From Limnanthes douglasii subsp. nivea (lineage: Eukaryota; Streptophyta; Magnoliopsida; Brassicales; Limnanthaceae): a stretch of 64,000 bases of DNA. The stretch spans positions 53,526,742-53,590,741 of the forward strand of contig JAUPFV010000005.1 of the NCBI GenBank assembly GCA_036936605.1, written 5' to 3'. Positions within the stretch are counted from its first letter, which is position 1, and each line of letters opens with the position of its first letter. The notes under the pieces were generated by a model. That model searched no databases. It was given only the letters and a program-made list of their open reading frames with translations, and was not told the origin of the DNA. Below, one piece after another: positions 12,040 to 22,599 of the stretch. A program made the position numbers and the translations under genes.

Positions 12040-12560
12040 GACACCCTATCATTCCATTAAGGAAGTGCATGTATTAACCGGAAAATTGGCCGCCATGAGC
12101 AGGTTCATATCCAGATCGGACAAATGTGCCTTGTTTTTCCAAGTGCTTAGACATGCAAAGTATTTTGTTTGGACCCCATAATACACTGAGTTTTTCCTCG
12201 TACTCAAGTATTATTTATCCTCTCCTCCGATTTTAATCAAGCCAAACTCGAGAGAAAAATTATTCATTTATATCGTGGTGTCCGACTATATGGTAAATGC
12301 AGCATTGATTCGTGAGGCTGATAATTGTCCTCACCTTGTCTATTACGTGAGTAAAATCCTCATAGAGACTAAGAAAATGTATTTAAAATTGGAGAAGCTT
12401 GCTCTAGAATTGGTAACCACGATACGTAAAATGCGACCCTATATCCAAGCACATTCAATAGTGGTTCGAACATTATTTCCTTTGAATAATACTCTACAAA
12501 GACATGATGTGTCGGTCAGATGACCAAGTGATCTATGGAGTTAGGAAATTTTGACATCGA
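12040..12560 (+). pseudogene. RT-linked RNase H of element A (degenerate)
   Basis: After the RT, a connection region carries a PYHSIKEVHVLTGKLAAMSR-like stretch. The frame at 12275-12523 then reads VSDYMVNAALIREAD, HLVYYVSKILIETKKMYLKLEK and HSIVVRTLFPLNNTLQRHD. These match the gypsy RNase H blocks (VS....AVL.RE...Q.PVYYVSK.L...E..Y..LEK, then V.T..PL...L...D.SGR). It is interrupted by stops on both sides. Confidence 0.8.
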
Positions 12561-12699
12561 TTTTGTGCTCAAAGAGGAATTAAGGGTGAGGATTTGGCAG
12601 ACGTTTTGGTTGGATTTCATTCTGAACGGTTATACATAAACATATATCAAGAGGAAGAAAATAAGTAATAGGTTATTTAGACCGACAAAGGGTCGAGAG

Positions 12700-12970
12700 T
12701 TTTCGGTTACGGGGCACGAGTCCAGTTAACCAATCGGATGGGAGTAGATATTTATCAAGTCATACACTTTGGCTTCTCACTTTTGAATAATGAAGAAGAG
12801 TATGAAATTGTTGTGGCGGGACTACGACTCGTGCATTTTTGTATAGCCAAGTGGGTTCAGTTGATCACAAGACTATCTGAGGCCATGAAAGATCATTTGG
12901 GGAAGTGTTTGATAGCATTGAAAGAGTTGGAAGCAACATTTGAGAGCGACAATTACAAGAGGTGTTATAG
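12700..12970 (+). pseudogene. archaeal-type RNase H of element A, internally deleted
   Basis: The frame at 12738-12998 starts with VIHFGFSLLNNEEEYEIVVA and GLRLVHFCIAKWVQLI. This is the NEAEYEA..AGLRLA block of the second RNase H found in Tat elements. It then jumps to SEAMKDHLGKCLIALKELEA, which belongs about 20-25 residues later in element C (there SEARKDHLVKYL). The DSQLVV strand is therefore deleted. After 12970 the sequence jumps again into integrase. Confidence 0.75.
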
Positions 12971-12999
12971 GAATATTGAACCACTCCTCGCACCATAAT

Positions 13000-13420
13000 A
13001 TGGGAGTCACCTTACGCGTTGGTTTATGGGATGGGTGTTGTGATCCCTTCGGAGACTATGCTCCCCTCATATGGTGTTGAATATTATTCGAAGAGGATAA
13101 TAATGAAGAAAGACGGGATGAAATTGATCTGACCAAAGAGAAGAGAAGGGGAGCGTAAATAAATTCATTACACTATCAAACTCTGATGTGAAACAGGTAT
13201 GCATCAAAGGTCAGACAATGAGAATTTAGCGTTAGAGATAAGGTCCTGAGAAAAGTGTTCCAATACACAAAAGAAAAAATTCTCAAGAAATTGGCTCCAA
13301 ACCGGGAAGGTTCGTACGTCGTGACAGAAAGGAAACGTCGGGGCATATCGATTAAGAGTTAAAGAGAAAATACCGCTTTGAAACCCTTGGAACATCAAAT
13401 ATCTTAAACTGTATTTAGAG
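13000..13420 (+). pseudogene. integrase C-terminus of element A (core deleted)
   Basis: Reading through frameshifts, this piece matches the integrase end of element C: a YALVYGMD-type block, a PSETMLPSYGVEYYS-like block, EIDLTKEKRRG, NSLHYQTLM, a KVLRKVFQYTKEKILKKLAP stretch, and REGSYVV. The zinc-binding N-terminus and the whole DDE core are missing. They were lost in the deletion that joins the second RNase H to this point. Confidence 0.8.
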
Positions 13421-13476
13421 TAAATTTTAATATATTATACATCATTTTCTCTATGTTGCATGTATCGATCAATAGC

Positions 13477-13540
13477 ACACAGTTTCCTACCTTGGTAACA
13501 CAAAAGGAAGGTTTTAATGTGCTTATTTAGCCGATCCATT
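13477..13540 (+). other. conserved non-coding motif after pol (copy A)
   Basis: About 70-100 bp after the last integrase codons lies GTTTCCTACCTTGGT, then AGGAAGGTTTTAATG and TTTAGCCGAT. Equivalent strings occur at the same place in elements B (40235-40302, + strand) and C (45972-46043, - strand). It contains no open frame. Confidence 0.75.
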
Positions 13541-13608
13541 AATACAAATATGTTCATTTATTATACGTCTTGCACGATTCAAAGTGAGCATGTATTTAAT
13601 TTTTTCAA

Positions 13609-13855
13609 AATTTAGACATGATGGATCTTCCAAGTTCGGTTGATCATCATTTAAATTTTATAAATTTATACATGAGGGGTCTTCTAACTTCAGTTGGTCA
13701 ATATTTAATTTTTATAAGTTTGGACCTGAAGGGTATTCTAACTTCGATTGGTCAACATTTAATTTTTATTAGTTTGTACTTGAGGAGTCTTTCAACTTTG
13801 GTTGGTCAACATCTATGTTTTATCAATGTCCACCTAAGGGGTCTCCCACATCTGT
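13609..13855 (+). repeat. 54-bp tandem repeat, about 4.5 units (3' region of element A)
   Basis: Successive units each carry (A/G)GGG(T)CTTCTAACTTC, GTTGGTCAA and a TTTAATTTTTAT-like stretch. The period is 54 bp, a multiple of three. That is why an 86-codon frame (13618-13878) survives here and reads as an 18-residue repeat. It is repeat DNA rather than a gene. Variable tandem repeats at this position are known in Tat/Ogre-like elements. Confidence 0.85.
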
Positions 13856-13913
13856 TAACAAATCGGGCTTACGTTTAATTTGAAGTTGATCACTTTCAAT
13901 AAAAGGTAAATCC

Positions 13914-13924
13914 GGGGGGGGGGG
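13914..13924. repeat. poly-G run
   Basis: A run of about 11 G follows the tandem repeats. It is unusual in this AT-rich context, and its length is likely to be uncertain in the assembly. Confidence 0.7.
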
Positions 13925-14048
13925 TCAAACTAAAATAATAGTCGCACTGTTTAAATCGAACAGGCGCGGTAACAAAAACTATATGTCTTGGAAGGTTAAA
14001 AATTCTAAATAAATAAAATAAAACAACAAAATATCTAGAGCAACTACT

Positions 14049-16889
14049 TTAAATGAGCGAATCTTCCTCGTCGGAAGTGCCCTTCGAACCCTCCGAGGAA
14101 CCACTCTCTATAGTTTTTTTATCAACCCCGAAGTTGAAGATTCTTCACTAGTACCATCTTTATAGGCAACCCAGAAGGACGATCCTTCTTATGAACCAAC
14201 TGTTAGTAAGACCCAAGTTTTAAGTTTAAGAACCTCTCATGAATGTCCAAAATCAACATTTCTTTGGCTCCAGCTTCCACAGCAGACATAGTGTTAAGAA
14301 AGTGTAAGGATAATGAATTTTGAGAGGCTTTGTTCTCATTCTCCAATTCAGGTTAAAAAGTTGCAAGACAATGTGATTCGTCCTCATTGTCTTGGACTTA
14401 AAAAAATGACCAATTCGTGAATAGTCGTGTCCCTCTTCTCCTCGGCTACCTTCAAATCATATCTTAAGACACGAAGACACTTTTCGTACTTCACCAAATA
14501 TTTTTGAAAGGATTTCTCATTTTCCTTGAGTTCGTTGGAAGTAGAACGAGCCCACGCATCAACACGGTCGGCTCGCTCCTCTTTCTCCTTGAGCTGTTGT
14601 TCTAATTGGGATATTTGAAGCTTTACCTTTGATATTTTCTTCTTTAATTTTGTTCACCTTCCTCTCTGTAATGGCAAGGGGAGACGCCATATAGTACAGG
14701 GAATAAGCATGGGATTCTGACTGTCTAAGTTGAAAAGATCCAGCAGTTGCAGAGTCATCTAATAAGGTCTGATCTCTCAAGCTACCCCATTATGGCATGA
14801 AAAAGATGGGCAGTTGATTGTGTGGGACTGGGATAGGTTCCGAGGGTAAAACTTCACTTGAACGCTTTGGTCGGTTGACAAGAAGATCGCCAAGTAGATT
14901 TTAAGCCACAACACTAGTATCTTGTAAGTGTACCTCAGCATACCTCTCATTTGGGCCATTAAGCACTTGATCACCTTCCTCCACGACTTTGTCATTAAAA
15001 TTTACCAAGCCAACCTCTGACTATATCAGTTTTGTTCCCTGTGGAACCGTGTTATTATGTTGATCGAACAAATCAGGAATAGTGTTATGCTTGGCTGCTC
15101 CCTCGTCTGGCATCAACTTCTTCATCTTCTCCATTCGGGCTTTATCTTTCTTGCTAATACTTGCGTGCGTTGGAACCCTATATTTCAGTAACGTCAACAG
15201 TCGTAGCCACTTTCTCAGGGACCTCATCTTCGACCGTTGTTTCCGTTTGTATGGGATCTTTCCCAGATTTTTTGTTTGGTAGATTAATAGGCGTCCTCTT
15301 TCACTTGGGAAGTGAAACTCGCGCATCAGGGGTACTTAGCCTTTTAATAATGGTGGCAGTTTCGGGATGAGTCATCAATTATTCTTTTGCATGTTACCTT
15401 ATGAGGAACGCCACCACAGATGGTTATTGACAATGTTCACAGTCGTAAAGAACCTGTGAAACTTATTTGCCCAGTTCTCCCGAGCCTAGTTATTGACGGT
15501 TTTCTTTGCACACGTCAGGTGCTCCTTCCTTAGAGATAGCAATTTCGAATTTGTAATTGTTAATATAACGTATTACAGTTAACATCTGAATCTTAAAGTA
15601 TAAAGAATAAAAGATAAGTACCTTTGCATGACTACGCTAGTGAGAGTCGCCTCGGGCTGTTGTTTTTCTTTGTATGAGCTCGACCATTATCCCAAGATCT
15701 AATAATCAATAAGAAATGTTGTTTCCAAGCTTTATCCACTTTCAGCAAGTCATCCACAGTCTTGTAGTAGTTTCCGATGGTGACGTAGAAGAAGGGTTAT
15801 TTTGAAACCTTTGATAGATTAGTAATAACCACAAATTCCTCCATTGGTATCGGTATTTCAAAGGGATGCGACACTGTAATATAAAAATTAACGTGAACCG
15901 GGAATTAAGACTGGCTTGGCTGGGGCATAGTTCCACCAGCTCAAAGTACCTTACGATCGTGTGATCTAGCGGCAACCGAAGTTCCCAATTGAGAATGTTG
16001 GAGACTATTACCAACTCATTTTATCCTACGGAAAACAATGTCTCTCCTATGGTAGTTAGACGTATGATGATGGAAGAATTAATTCCCAAGCTCGTTTTTA
16101 AGTTTGAAGCGTCACCTTCGTTATCGTATGAGTATTTACGAGTGTCCAACCCTATCAAGTGCGTTCTCTCCAACCTATTGTGATAACTTCCTAAGACCTC
16201 CACTATTTCTACGCGCTGGGCCCTTTCATGTTTGGAGACCGATTGTTTCTACTTTGGCAGTCGATTTTTTACCATCCTACGACCCTTAACAGTTTTCGCA
16301 AGTGAGTTGGCACATGTATTACAAGGAGTACGAGGGGTAGTATGTTTAGTGTTAGAGATAGATGGTCTAATTTTTGTTGAACCTTTGGAGACGAACAATA
16401 TTGTAGGGGTGGTTCTAGCAGGGTTGGTACCCGCTTCGGTCGATTGATTTGCAAGAATTTCCCGATCTCTTGTTTGCTAAGTCGTGTGTAGCCCCACCCC
16501 CTAATAGTGTCATCAGTATTGGTACCATTTCGTATCTGGGTAATGGTTGGGCTTATCCTTACAAACTGAGAGTCGTCTCGATTCAAAGATTCAGAGCTAG
16601 AATCCTCCATGGTTAGGAAACACAACTTATGGTGAAGCCCTAGTAATTTGGTTTGCTTGGGTTGGTTTGTTTCCTCGGTTCGATTTCTGACTCGGGGATT
16701 TTGTGGGGTCAGATTAGAGACAAAAGGGGGTGCAAATTCGAATAGACGCGTTATTTGTGGGTCGAAGTCCCCATATGTGATGGTTTGGGTAACTTCTTTT
16801 GGAAAACTGTCGATTACACCTGATGTTTGGTACTCGTCCGCTCTTTCAATTATTGAAAACTGGTCAAGGCCGCCAAAGGTACTTCTCAT
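14049..16889 (-). pseudogene. antisense gene (aORF) of element A, degenerate
   Basis: This is a large gene antisense to pol, between pol and the 3' LTR. It is homologous to the aORFs of B, C and D. The first frame (ATG at 16889) contains IIERADEYQ, LFEFAPPF and a second conserved Met in LTMEDSSSES. Later come GETLFSVG, NELVIVSNILNWELRLPLDH and IVRYFELVELCPSQASLNS, the conserved domain. A putative intron (15621-15529) is followed by KKTVNN, ANKFHRFFTTVN and HLWW. The C-terminal part is a coiled coil (RADRVDAWARSTSNELKENE, KYEKCLRVLRYDLKVAEEKR) and an acidic tail ending SDEEDSLI with a stop at 14049. Function is unknown. Several stops and shifts make it a pseudogene. Confidence 0.8.
15529..15621 (-). 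other. putative intron in aORF of element A (93 bp)
   Basis: On the - strand the donor reads CAAAG/GTACTTATC and the acceptor CTATCTCTAAG/GAAGG. The intron is AT-rich. An intron-like interruption lies at the same point of the aORF, just before the K.....ANKFH.FF block, in elements B, C and D. Confidence 0.55.
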
Positions 16890-16989
16890 AAATTAAGGCG
16901 TGAACATACTTTATCTTTCGAGAAAGTTGATGCGTAAGAGCTCTCTCTATTTAGAAATATTTTGAAAATGGACTATGAGACAGTGAAGG

Positions 16990-17000
16990 GTATTTATAAG
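16990..17000 (-). promoter_or_regulatory. TATA box of the antisense gene of element A
   Basis: The - strand reads CTTATAAATACC about 100 bp before the first ATG at 16889. Equivalent boxes precede the aORFs of B and C at similar distances. Promoter activity is inferred. Confidence 0.5.
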
Positions 17001-17337
17001 GGAATATCTTGCCCCAACGGCTATATGCATCATGAAGTAGAAACAATTGTGCTTCGAGAAGATCCAAAGTTGTTTCTCGAATGCTTGAATGACATTGTCT
17101 GAATAACCAGAATACACGTGTAAAGGTGAGTTATGTCTACCATATAGCTATTGGGTCTAAGTTAACTGTGAGCGTGGTTGCGCATAAGAATTGACTAACC
17201 CGAGTATTGGTTCCAACGCCTTGAACCTTTCCAACTCCTAATACTTTGGGTCGGAGTTAACCGAGAAAACGCCCACTCAATATCATAAGGTTCTCAGTCC
17301 GAGGCAAAACAGCGTATTCATCATTCTATTTTCTCGC

Positions 17338-17354
17338 AAGGACTAGGGGGCTAC
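17338..17354 (+). promoter_or_regulatory. polypurine tract of element A
   Basis: AAGGACTAGGGGGCTAC lies directly before the LTR start TGATAAGGG. Element C has the matching GACTGGGGGGCTAC before its LTR. The tract primes plus-strand DNA synthesis in LTR elements. Confidence 0.85.
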
Positions 17355-17690
17355 TGATAAGGGTGTGATTTTTCCGGACCTGGTCAAGTCAGGCAAGTTT
17401 TGGATGTAATTGTCTAAATATATGAGTTTATAATATATAATAGCATAAATATATAACATCAAGGGTATATGATGTAATAATGAGTATATGAGTAGGATTA
17501 GTATAATAGAAGGATAGAATAATCTCAAGTGGGTCATCCATGTGGGTTTGGGCACACCATTTTTATTATATAGGCAAGATTCCCTTTTTGGGAAGGGTGA
17601 ACATTTAATATTTAACAACTTTATTTAGAATTTTCTCTCTCTGTTCCTGTTTTTCTCTCTCTAGACTTGGTTCCATTAACATCTAGCAGC
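17355..17690 (+). repeat. 3' LTR of element A (end approximate)
   Basis: The LTR begins TGATAAGGG as in B and C and follows the polypurine tract. It contains a TATTATATAGG box, the CCCTTTTTGGGAA palindrome shared with the other LTRs, and TTCTCTCTCT tracts near its end. The right end is not sharply defined, because the sequence passes into element G near 17.69 kb. Confidence 0.75.
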
Positions 17691-18070
17691 ACTTTTGGGT
17701 CTAGATATTTCTAAAGCGATCAAGATGGACCCCTACTCATGGTCTTTGGTTGGTTTTTCCATAATCCGTTATGACCTTTTAAGTGAATTCATATTTCCCC
17801 TTTTTGGGGATAGGTCATTCATATTGATATAATATTAAAATGGCTATCATTGTTTGAGCTTCAGTTATAGTCATTGGCTCAAATTGGCTGTCAAAATCCC
17901 CTAGCTCCACTGATCTTTGGTCAACCTTCCAGATACATCTAGATTATGCAGTACACTTCTCATTGGGAAAGACGTTTGGACTATAATCTTGTTTGTTTGG
18001 AAGAATGCCATTATCTTCTAGCTGACACAAGCAATGTTAGAGAATATTTTTTCAAGCTGAAACTCTTTGG
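17690..18070 (-). pseudogene. RNase H region of element G
   Basis: On the - strand, LRSVLHNLDVSGRLTKDQWS matches the end of a gypsy RNase H (L...L..PD.SGRL.KWAIEL). In the next frame, ELGDFDSQFEPMTITEAQ matches ELG.FDI.F.PR.AIKAQ. A weak STKDHE.GSILI stretch near 17.7 kb could be the start of a second RNase H. Confidence 0.7.
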
Positions 18071-18239
18071 TTTCACCATTCAATAAATATTTACATACAT
18101 GGTAGGTTGGTTTATAATATGTTCATTCCTATCATATTAAAACTACACTTCAACATAATCCAAAACCACGAGGTAAAAAGTTAATAATTACCATAATTTT
18201 GTCTTTATTAGTATCTCTAGATAAGTAAGGAAAATCTTG

Positions 18240-18800
18240 ATATTGTAAGGCTTCTTCACAAGCCAAAGTCTATATGAACCTTCATGCACCTCTCAAGACT
18301 TAGAATATATGCTTTTAAATTATCTAAGGATCTTAAAAACAATTTGTTCAATGCCTATAGTCTTCATGTTATAATGTGTAATTATTTAGTGTTTCTTGGG
18401 GTGAGGGTCCATTACAACCATGTTTAAGAGTTGAGAATGATCTGATTCAATTTCTTTCTCGTTGACCATGTAGCCGACACATTTACTAAACCATCTCTCA
18501 AATGTACATTTCTCCTGATTCAATTTTATATTGGCACTTCTAATGTTTTAAAGTGTTTTGGTTTGATCATGTAAATGAACCCTATCTTGTATATTTGTGA
18601 CCATCTTGTCGTCAATGTATGCCTGTAATTTTCAACAATTGGGTTCCAAAGATCTTATTGATATGTGGCCCTTTTATTCTTCAACTTGAAAGATATTAAC
18701 TTATAGCAATGAAACCATTTTGTTGTTATGAATGTGATATGATCTTTATCATCTTTATACATTTAGATCAGGTTTATCTGGAATTAGCATCTATAAATGA
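18240..18800 (-). pseudogene. reverse transcriptase of element G
   Basis: On the - strand, blocks HITFITTKWFHCYKLISFKL and KNKRATYQ are followed in another frame by AYIDDKMVTNIQDRVHLHDQ, ANIKLNQEKCTFERWFSK and CVGYMVNEKEIESD. These are the gypsy RT fingers, palm and thumb motifs in order, with the YIDD box intact. Stops and a frameshift near 18.67 kb break it. Confidence 0.85.
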
Positions 18801-19439
18801 TGATATCTTATTCTTTGAGGTTACATCCACCAGTTGGTAATTTATTGAGAGGGGAAAAGGATCCTTCGAACATTTTTTGTTTATATCTATGAAATCTATG
18901 GAAATTTATTTGTCATTCTTTTTTTACCAGTACTACATTGATTATCTATACTTGGTAATATTATTCTCGTATATTTCCTGTACTCTTCATCTTATCCTCC
19001 TTTTAACAATTACTTTTATTTTTTGTTGGGAGTATGTTATCTTTTTTTGCTTTATGGGTCAGAATTTGTTATTGATTGAACATTTGTGGCACATATATTA
19101 GGTTGAAACTTTTGTGTACCTGAGTTTCATTGAGATGTCTTGGCCAATTTGCAATATTTTCACTTTTTCCATTTTGATGCTCTCTACTTATTATTTTGGT
19201 ACTATAAATTGAAGCTTCCATGAGATTATCAATGATGATCTAGCCCCCCGTTGGATGATATTTCTTGAGAGCGAGGGAAGCTTCATAATATTATGTAGAA
19301 GTTTTTTTATCCTCTCTGATGAATCCTATATTTATGTTAATTGGAAACTTTATACATTTATGTACTATACTTCCCACAATTAAATTATAGTATGAAGGTG
19401 TATATAATATCATCAATTAGTAACAAACCTTTTTTATTA

Positions 19440-19660
19440 AACTCCTACCTGCTGATGACTACATCTATAGTGACATCCACCAAAATATTACGCATCTGCA
19501 CTTGTGAATTCAGTTAAGAACCTCTGATAAAGTTTAAATATTGGAGCATCTTTCAGTTTATCGTACGTACTCTTTTACAAAATTTTAATTGAGCTTCTAA
19601 TATCTATCAACTCTTTTAAATTTAACTTCAGCCAATTTGGTTGCAATTAGTATGACTTCA
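19440..19660 (-). pseudogene. protease-like piece of element G (copy 2)
   Basis: On the - strand, IDIRSSIKIL and KSTYDKLKDAPIF match the active-site region of a gypsy aspartic protease (IDTGSSV.ILYKS...KL), followed by LYQRFLTEFTSADA. The active-site DTG reads DIR. A second, better copy lies about 880 bp away. Confidence 0.65.
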
Positions 19661-20115
19661 CTAATTGGTGCTATTATTCCTATCTAATCATCTTCTAACA
19701 ATTTCAATGCGAGATATGTATTTCGGTATAGGTGCACTAATGTTTGACCTTGGTTTTGCACCAATGTATTTTTTTTCTTAAATTTCTAAGGATCTCTAAA
19801 AATGGATATCCTCTCGTAGTTACACGGACACTGTGTCTATTCAAATCATAGTGTAGATAGTGTTTCTCTTCATCTTCAAAAATCTCACTTATTATCTAAG
19901 GCTCTCAGCTCTTCATCCCTTTTTGTTGTTCGTTTTACTATTTTGAATGGTAGGCCTTGATCAACCTCAACATGCCTAAATATTTTTTTTAATTCTTTAA
20001 AACAAAGCCTCAGAGGTAATCCCCATAAAAAATATTCTATACTTGGTCTTGTATAGCCCATTAATTCCATGTGTAATGTCTAATATCGTCATTGTGAAAT
20101 TTAAAAAAATTGTTC

Positions 20116-20121
<6 letters not shown>

Positions 20122-20175
<54 letters not shown>
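20122..20175. repeat. (AT)n microsatellite, 54 bp
   Basis: This is an uninterrupted AT dinucleotide run inside the spacer of element G. The overlapping 65-codon frame is produced by the repeat. Confidence 0.95.
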
Positions 20176-20177
<2 letters not shown>

Positions 20178-20389
20178 TCTTCGGGACCTTATAACTTCTT
20201 TGGTCTTTCATATCTAAGTACATATATTGTTATCTCGTAAATAATTCCCAAATTCTCACTAAGTTTGGTATATGGTCCTATAGACGGACGTTCATATCTT
20301 TGGATGGTACGATTGTGATTTTTTTAGCTGCACTGGGGTTTCTCTTGGGAAGTCGCTTGATTATAATGCTTTGGCATCGATCTTTCACT

Positions 20390-20600
20390 TATGAATCCAG
20401 TTAAGATCATTTGATAAGGGATCAATATAAGGCATCTCTCAGTTTATCATACATACTCTTGTACAAAACTCTGATTGAGCTTCTTGTATCTATCATCACT
20501 CTTTCAACTTCAACTTCAAACAATTCAACTGTAATTAGTACGACTCTGCATTAGTGCTTTATTCCTCTGCTAGGGCCGAAACTTGTTTTTTTTTATCTAG
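20390..20600 (-). pseudogene. protease-like piece of element G (copy 1)
   Basis: On the - strand, VERVMIDTRSSIRVLYKSMY and DKLRDALY match the gypsy protease active-site block, with DTR in place of DTG. It shares most bases with 19.5-19.65 kb in the same orientation, so either this part was duplicated or two partial elements lie side by side. Confidence 0.7.
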
Positions 20601-20989
20601 AACCTTACCTCGTTTTCTATCTTTCTTTCTTTTCAAAAAACTCATTGAGTTTTCATTCATCTACTAATATTTAGACTTGATCCTGCGAAACCTAATCTAG
20701 TAAAACAACCAATGTTACATGAAACTTATAATACTTATTTTTTATTTATCATCTATGTGTCTACGCAAATTCCCACGTTGGTTGTATTTGACGATATCTT
20801 TTATATTTTTATAGATTTTTGGTAGAGTTTCTTTCAGCTTCATAAATGTTCCTCTTGGAAGGTAGACGGTCCTCTTGATATTTCTACTATCATATCCACA
20901 TTTAATTTTCCCTTGTAACCTTAATTTTGACTATTTCCTGACCATACCAAATTTGAAGCACCGTTGTTACTTGGTGTATCCTTTTTTAT

Positions 20990-22050
20990 TTATATGAGCC
21001 ACTGTATCAGTCTTGTTGGCTGAAGGTCGTGTCGCCAAAGTTTTGGTGTCTTTTAATTTTTTTTCTTTTGTAACTTCATCTACTTTAATATAGCGCTTCA
21101 TTTGAGCCAATAGATCTTTAAAATTTATAGTTTTTTATTCATTATTGTATTGAAGAGGGAACCTTCTATAATTCCCTACCCTAGTGCTCCTACAACCACC
21201 AGAACCTAGAAATCTTATAATTCATCATTGGTATTTATAAAACGTTAGGTCTACTATTTAAGAGTTTTGTTATACCCACGCTTGCAATAGAATATACGGT
21301 CCTCATATACCTTAATCACTTTTGAACCTAAATGGTTCTTAAAAGTTTTCTAAAGCATTATATAACTTTTCATGCATCATTTTAGAATACTATTATATCA
21401 TTGCGCGTCGTTTTCTCGGATTTTCATAAGAAAATCTATGCATTTTATCATTTCATCTCCTTAATACTTTAACATCTCTTTATTGAACTTCTGAATATGA
21501 TGCTTTGGGTCTCATTTTTCGAAGTACTTATCCATCTTGTGATTGTTGAATATGGTAGCATAATAATATATGCAGCCGGTAGGGACTCTTCATAAGAAAA
21601 ATCTTCCTTATTCACGTATAAGTTAATCATGAAAGGGTATGCTTGCTGGTACCCAGGTCATTGTCATTTCCTCGCACGATACATTTACATTTTACTTCGG
21701 GATGACTGATTGATATCCTTGGAAGTAATGGTTTGGTTGTGCATAGTAATACCCTTGGGAGTTTAATTGGTTATATCCTGACTGTTCTTGTGAATTTCCA
21801 TGATTCTAATTTTGATACATGGGTATACCATTATACTGTTGTGACTATCCATGGGAAAATTTAGGCGGAAAATTTTTTATGCTCGAAAATTGTTCTTGGG
21901 CTTCCATGCAGAGATTTTGATAAAATCTCCTCGGATTGGGGGAATTCTCGACTGGGCTGCATGGGCATGCTGGAATCCCAACTATTTCCCATGGAACTGC
22001 TAGTACACCGGGTGAGACAACAAGTATCTTGGATGCATTCCAGCTAATAG
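20990..22050 (-). pseudogene. gag of element G
   Basis: On the - strand, a Gln/Asn/Tyr/Gly-rich stretch (QQYNGIPMYQN, SGYNQLNSQGYYYAQPNHYF) is followed by a capsid-like core with DPKHHIQKFNKEMLKY, EMIKCIDFLMKIREND and a YNSIL stretch. Farther on, INFKDLLAQMKRYIKVDEVT matches the F.dLL.rAqkYI..eE.T block near the end of plant gypsy gag proteins. Stops occur every few dozen codons. Confidence 0.65.
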
Positions 22051-22518
22051 GGGTGCTCTAATTTCAAAAGTTGGAGAAGTCTGTGGTTCCTCATTTTTCT
22101 TGTCATGAGACTATCAAAGATCTCTAGTATTTTCCTCAATTTGATTATTGCTTGAAGTATGAGTTCGCCTTCTTCTTCTATTTTGGTAATGTTGTTGGTG
22201 CTTGTTGCTCTGACTAAAAGATATTTCATCAGAGTTCTTTATGTCCTTTTTGTTAGATCCGTTGAAGGGAAAAGCGATTCTCTCAGAATGTTTCACCAAA
22301 CACTGCCTCAGTCTAGTACTTGCATCATATTTTTTCTCTTCATTTACGCGTTACACCAAATATTTGACTTTATGGTCTTAGGAGACTAATTGTTCTTATA
22401 ACAATTAATAAATGTTAGCTTGTTGTTTCTTCAAATTGGGAGCCAAACGCTTAAGATCAGTGAGAGAGGTTGAAGGAGTCGCTGAGGCCAAAATTTATCC
22501 ATGAAAATAAGCCAATGG

Positions 22519-22578
22519 CTAAAGTGCTCACTCGAACCTAAAATGCTCACTCGAAAGTGCTCACTCGAACCTAAAATG
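22519..22578. repeat. short tandem repeat of AAAATGCTCACTCGAACCT type
   Basis: GTGCTCACTCGAACCTAAAAT is repeated about three times with a truncated middle unit. No other function was seen. Confidence 0.7.
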
Positions 22579-22599
22579 ATATATTAGTTCGAATCAACT

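Larger units (their letters stand above)
9200..17690 (+). mobile_element. element A: 5'-truncated Ty3/gypsy (Tat-type) retrotransposon
   Basis: The order on the + strand is gag, protease, reverse transcriptase, RNase H, a second (archaeal-type) RNase H, the integrase C-terminus, a conserved non-coding motif, tandem repeats, an antisense gene, a polypurine tract and one LTR. The second RNase H and the antisense ORF after pol point to the Tat lineage. No 5' LTR is present, and the integrase N-terminus and core are deleted. Many stops and frameshifts show it is long dead. It has the same organisation as elements B and C in this window. The 3' LTR runs into element G at about 17.69 kb. Confidence 0.9.
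17690..22300 (-). mobile_element. element G: decayed Ty3/gypsy remnant
   Basis: Reading on the - strand from 22.3 kb down gives a Gln/Asn/Tyr-rich gag start, a gag core, two protease-like pieces, reverse transcriptase, RNase H and possibly the start of a second RNase H. No LTRs were found. Stops and shifts are dense, so domain limits are approximate. It is more diverged from A, B and C than they are from each other. It abuts the 3' LTR of element A. Confidence 0.8.

Noticed and set aside
13618..13878. Open frame with an 18-residue repeat
   Set aside because: It is a by-product of the 54-bp tandem repeat, whose period is a multiple of three. The repeat is non-coding in the related elements.
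18430..18560. Apparent copia RNase H tail on the + strand (VDHVADTFTKPSLKC-like)
   Set aside because: The - strand of the same bases gives a much longer and better gypsy RT match (AYIDDKMV, NQEKCTFE, GYMVNEKEIE), in line with the RNase H and protease of element G. The + strand match is a shadow.
20043..20240. Ile-Tyr repeat protein
   Set aside because: It is produced by the AT microsatellite. The same applies to the frame at 25361-25552.
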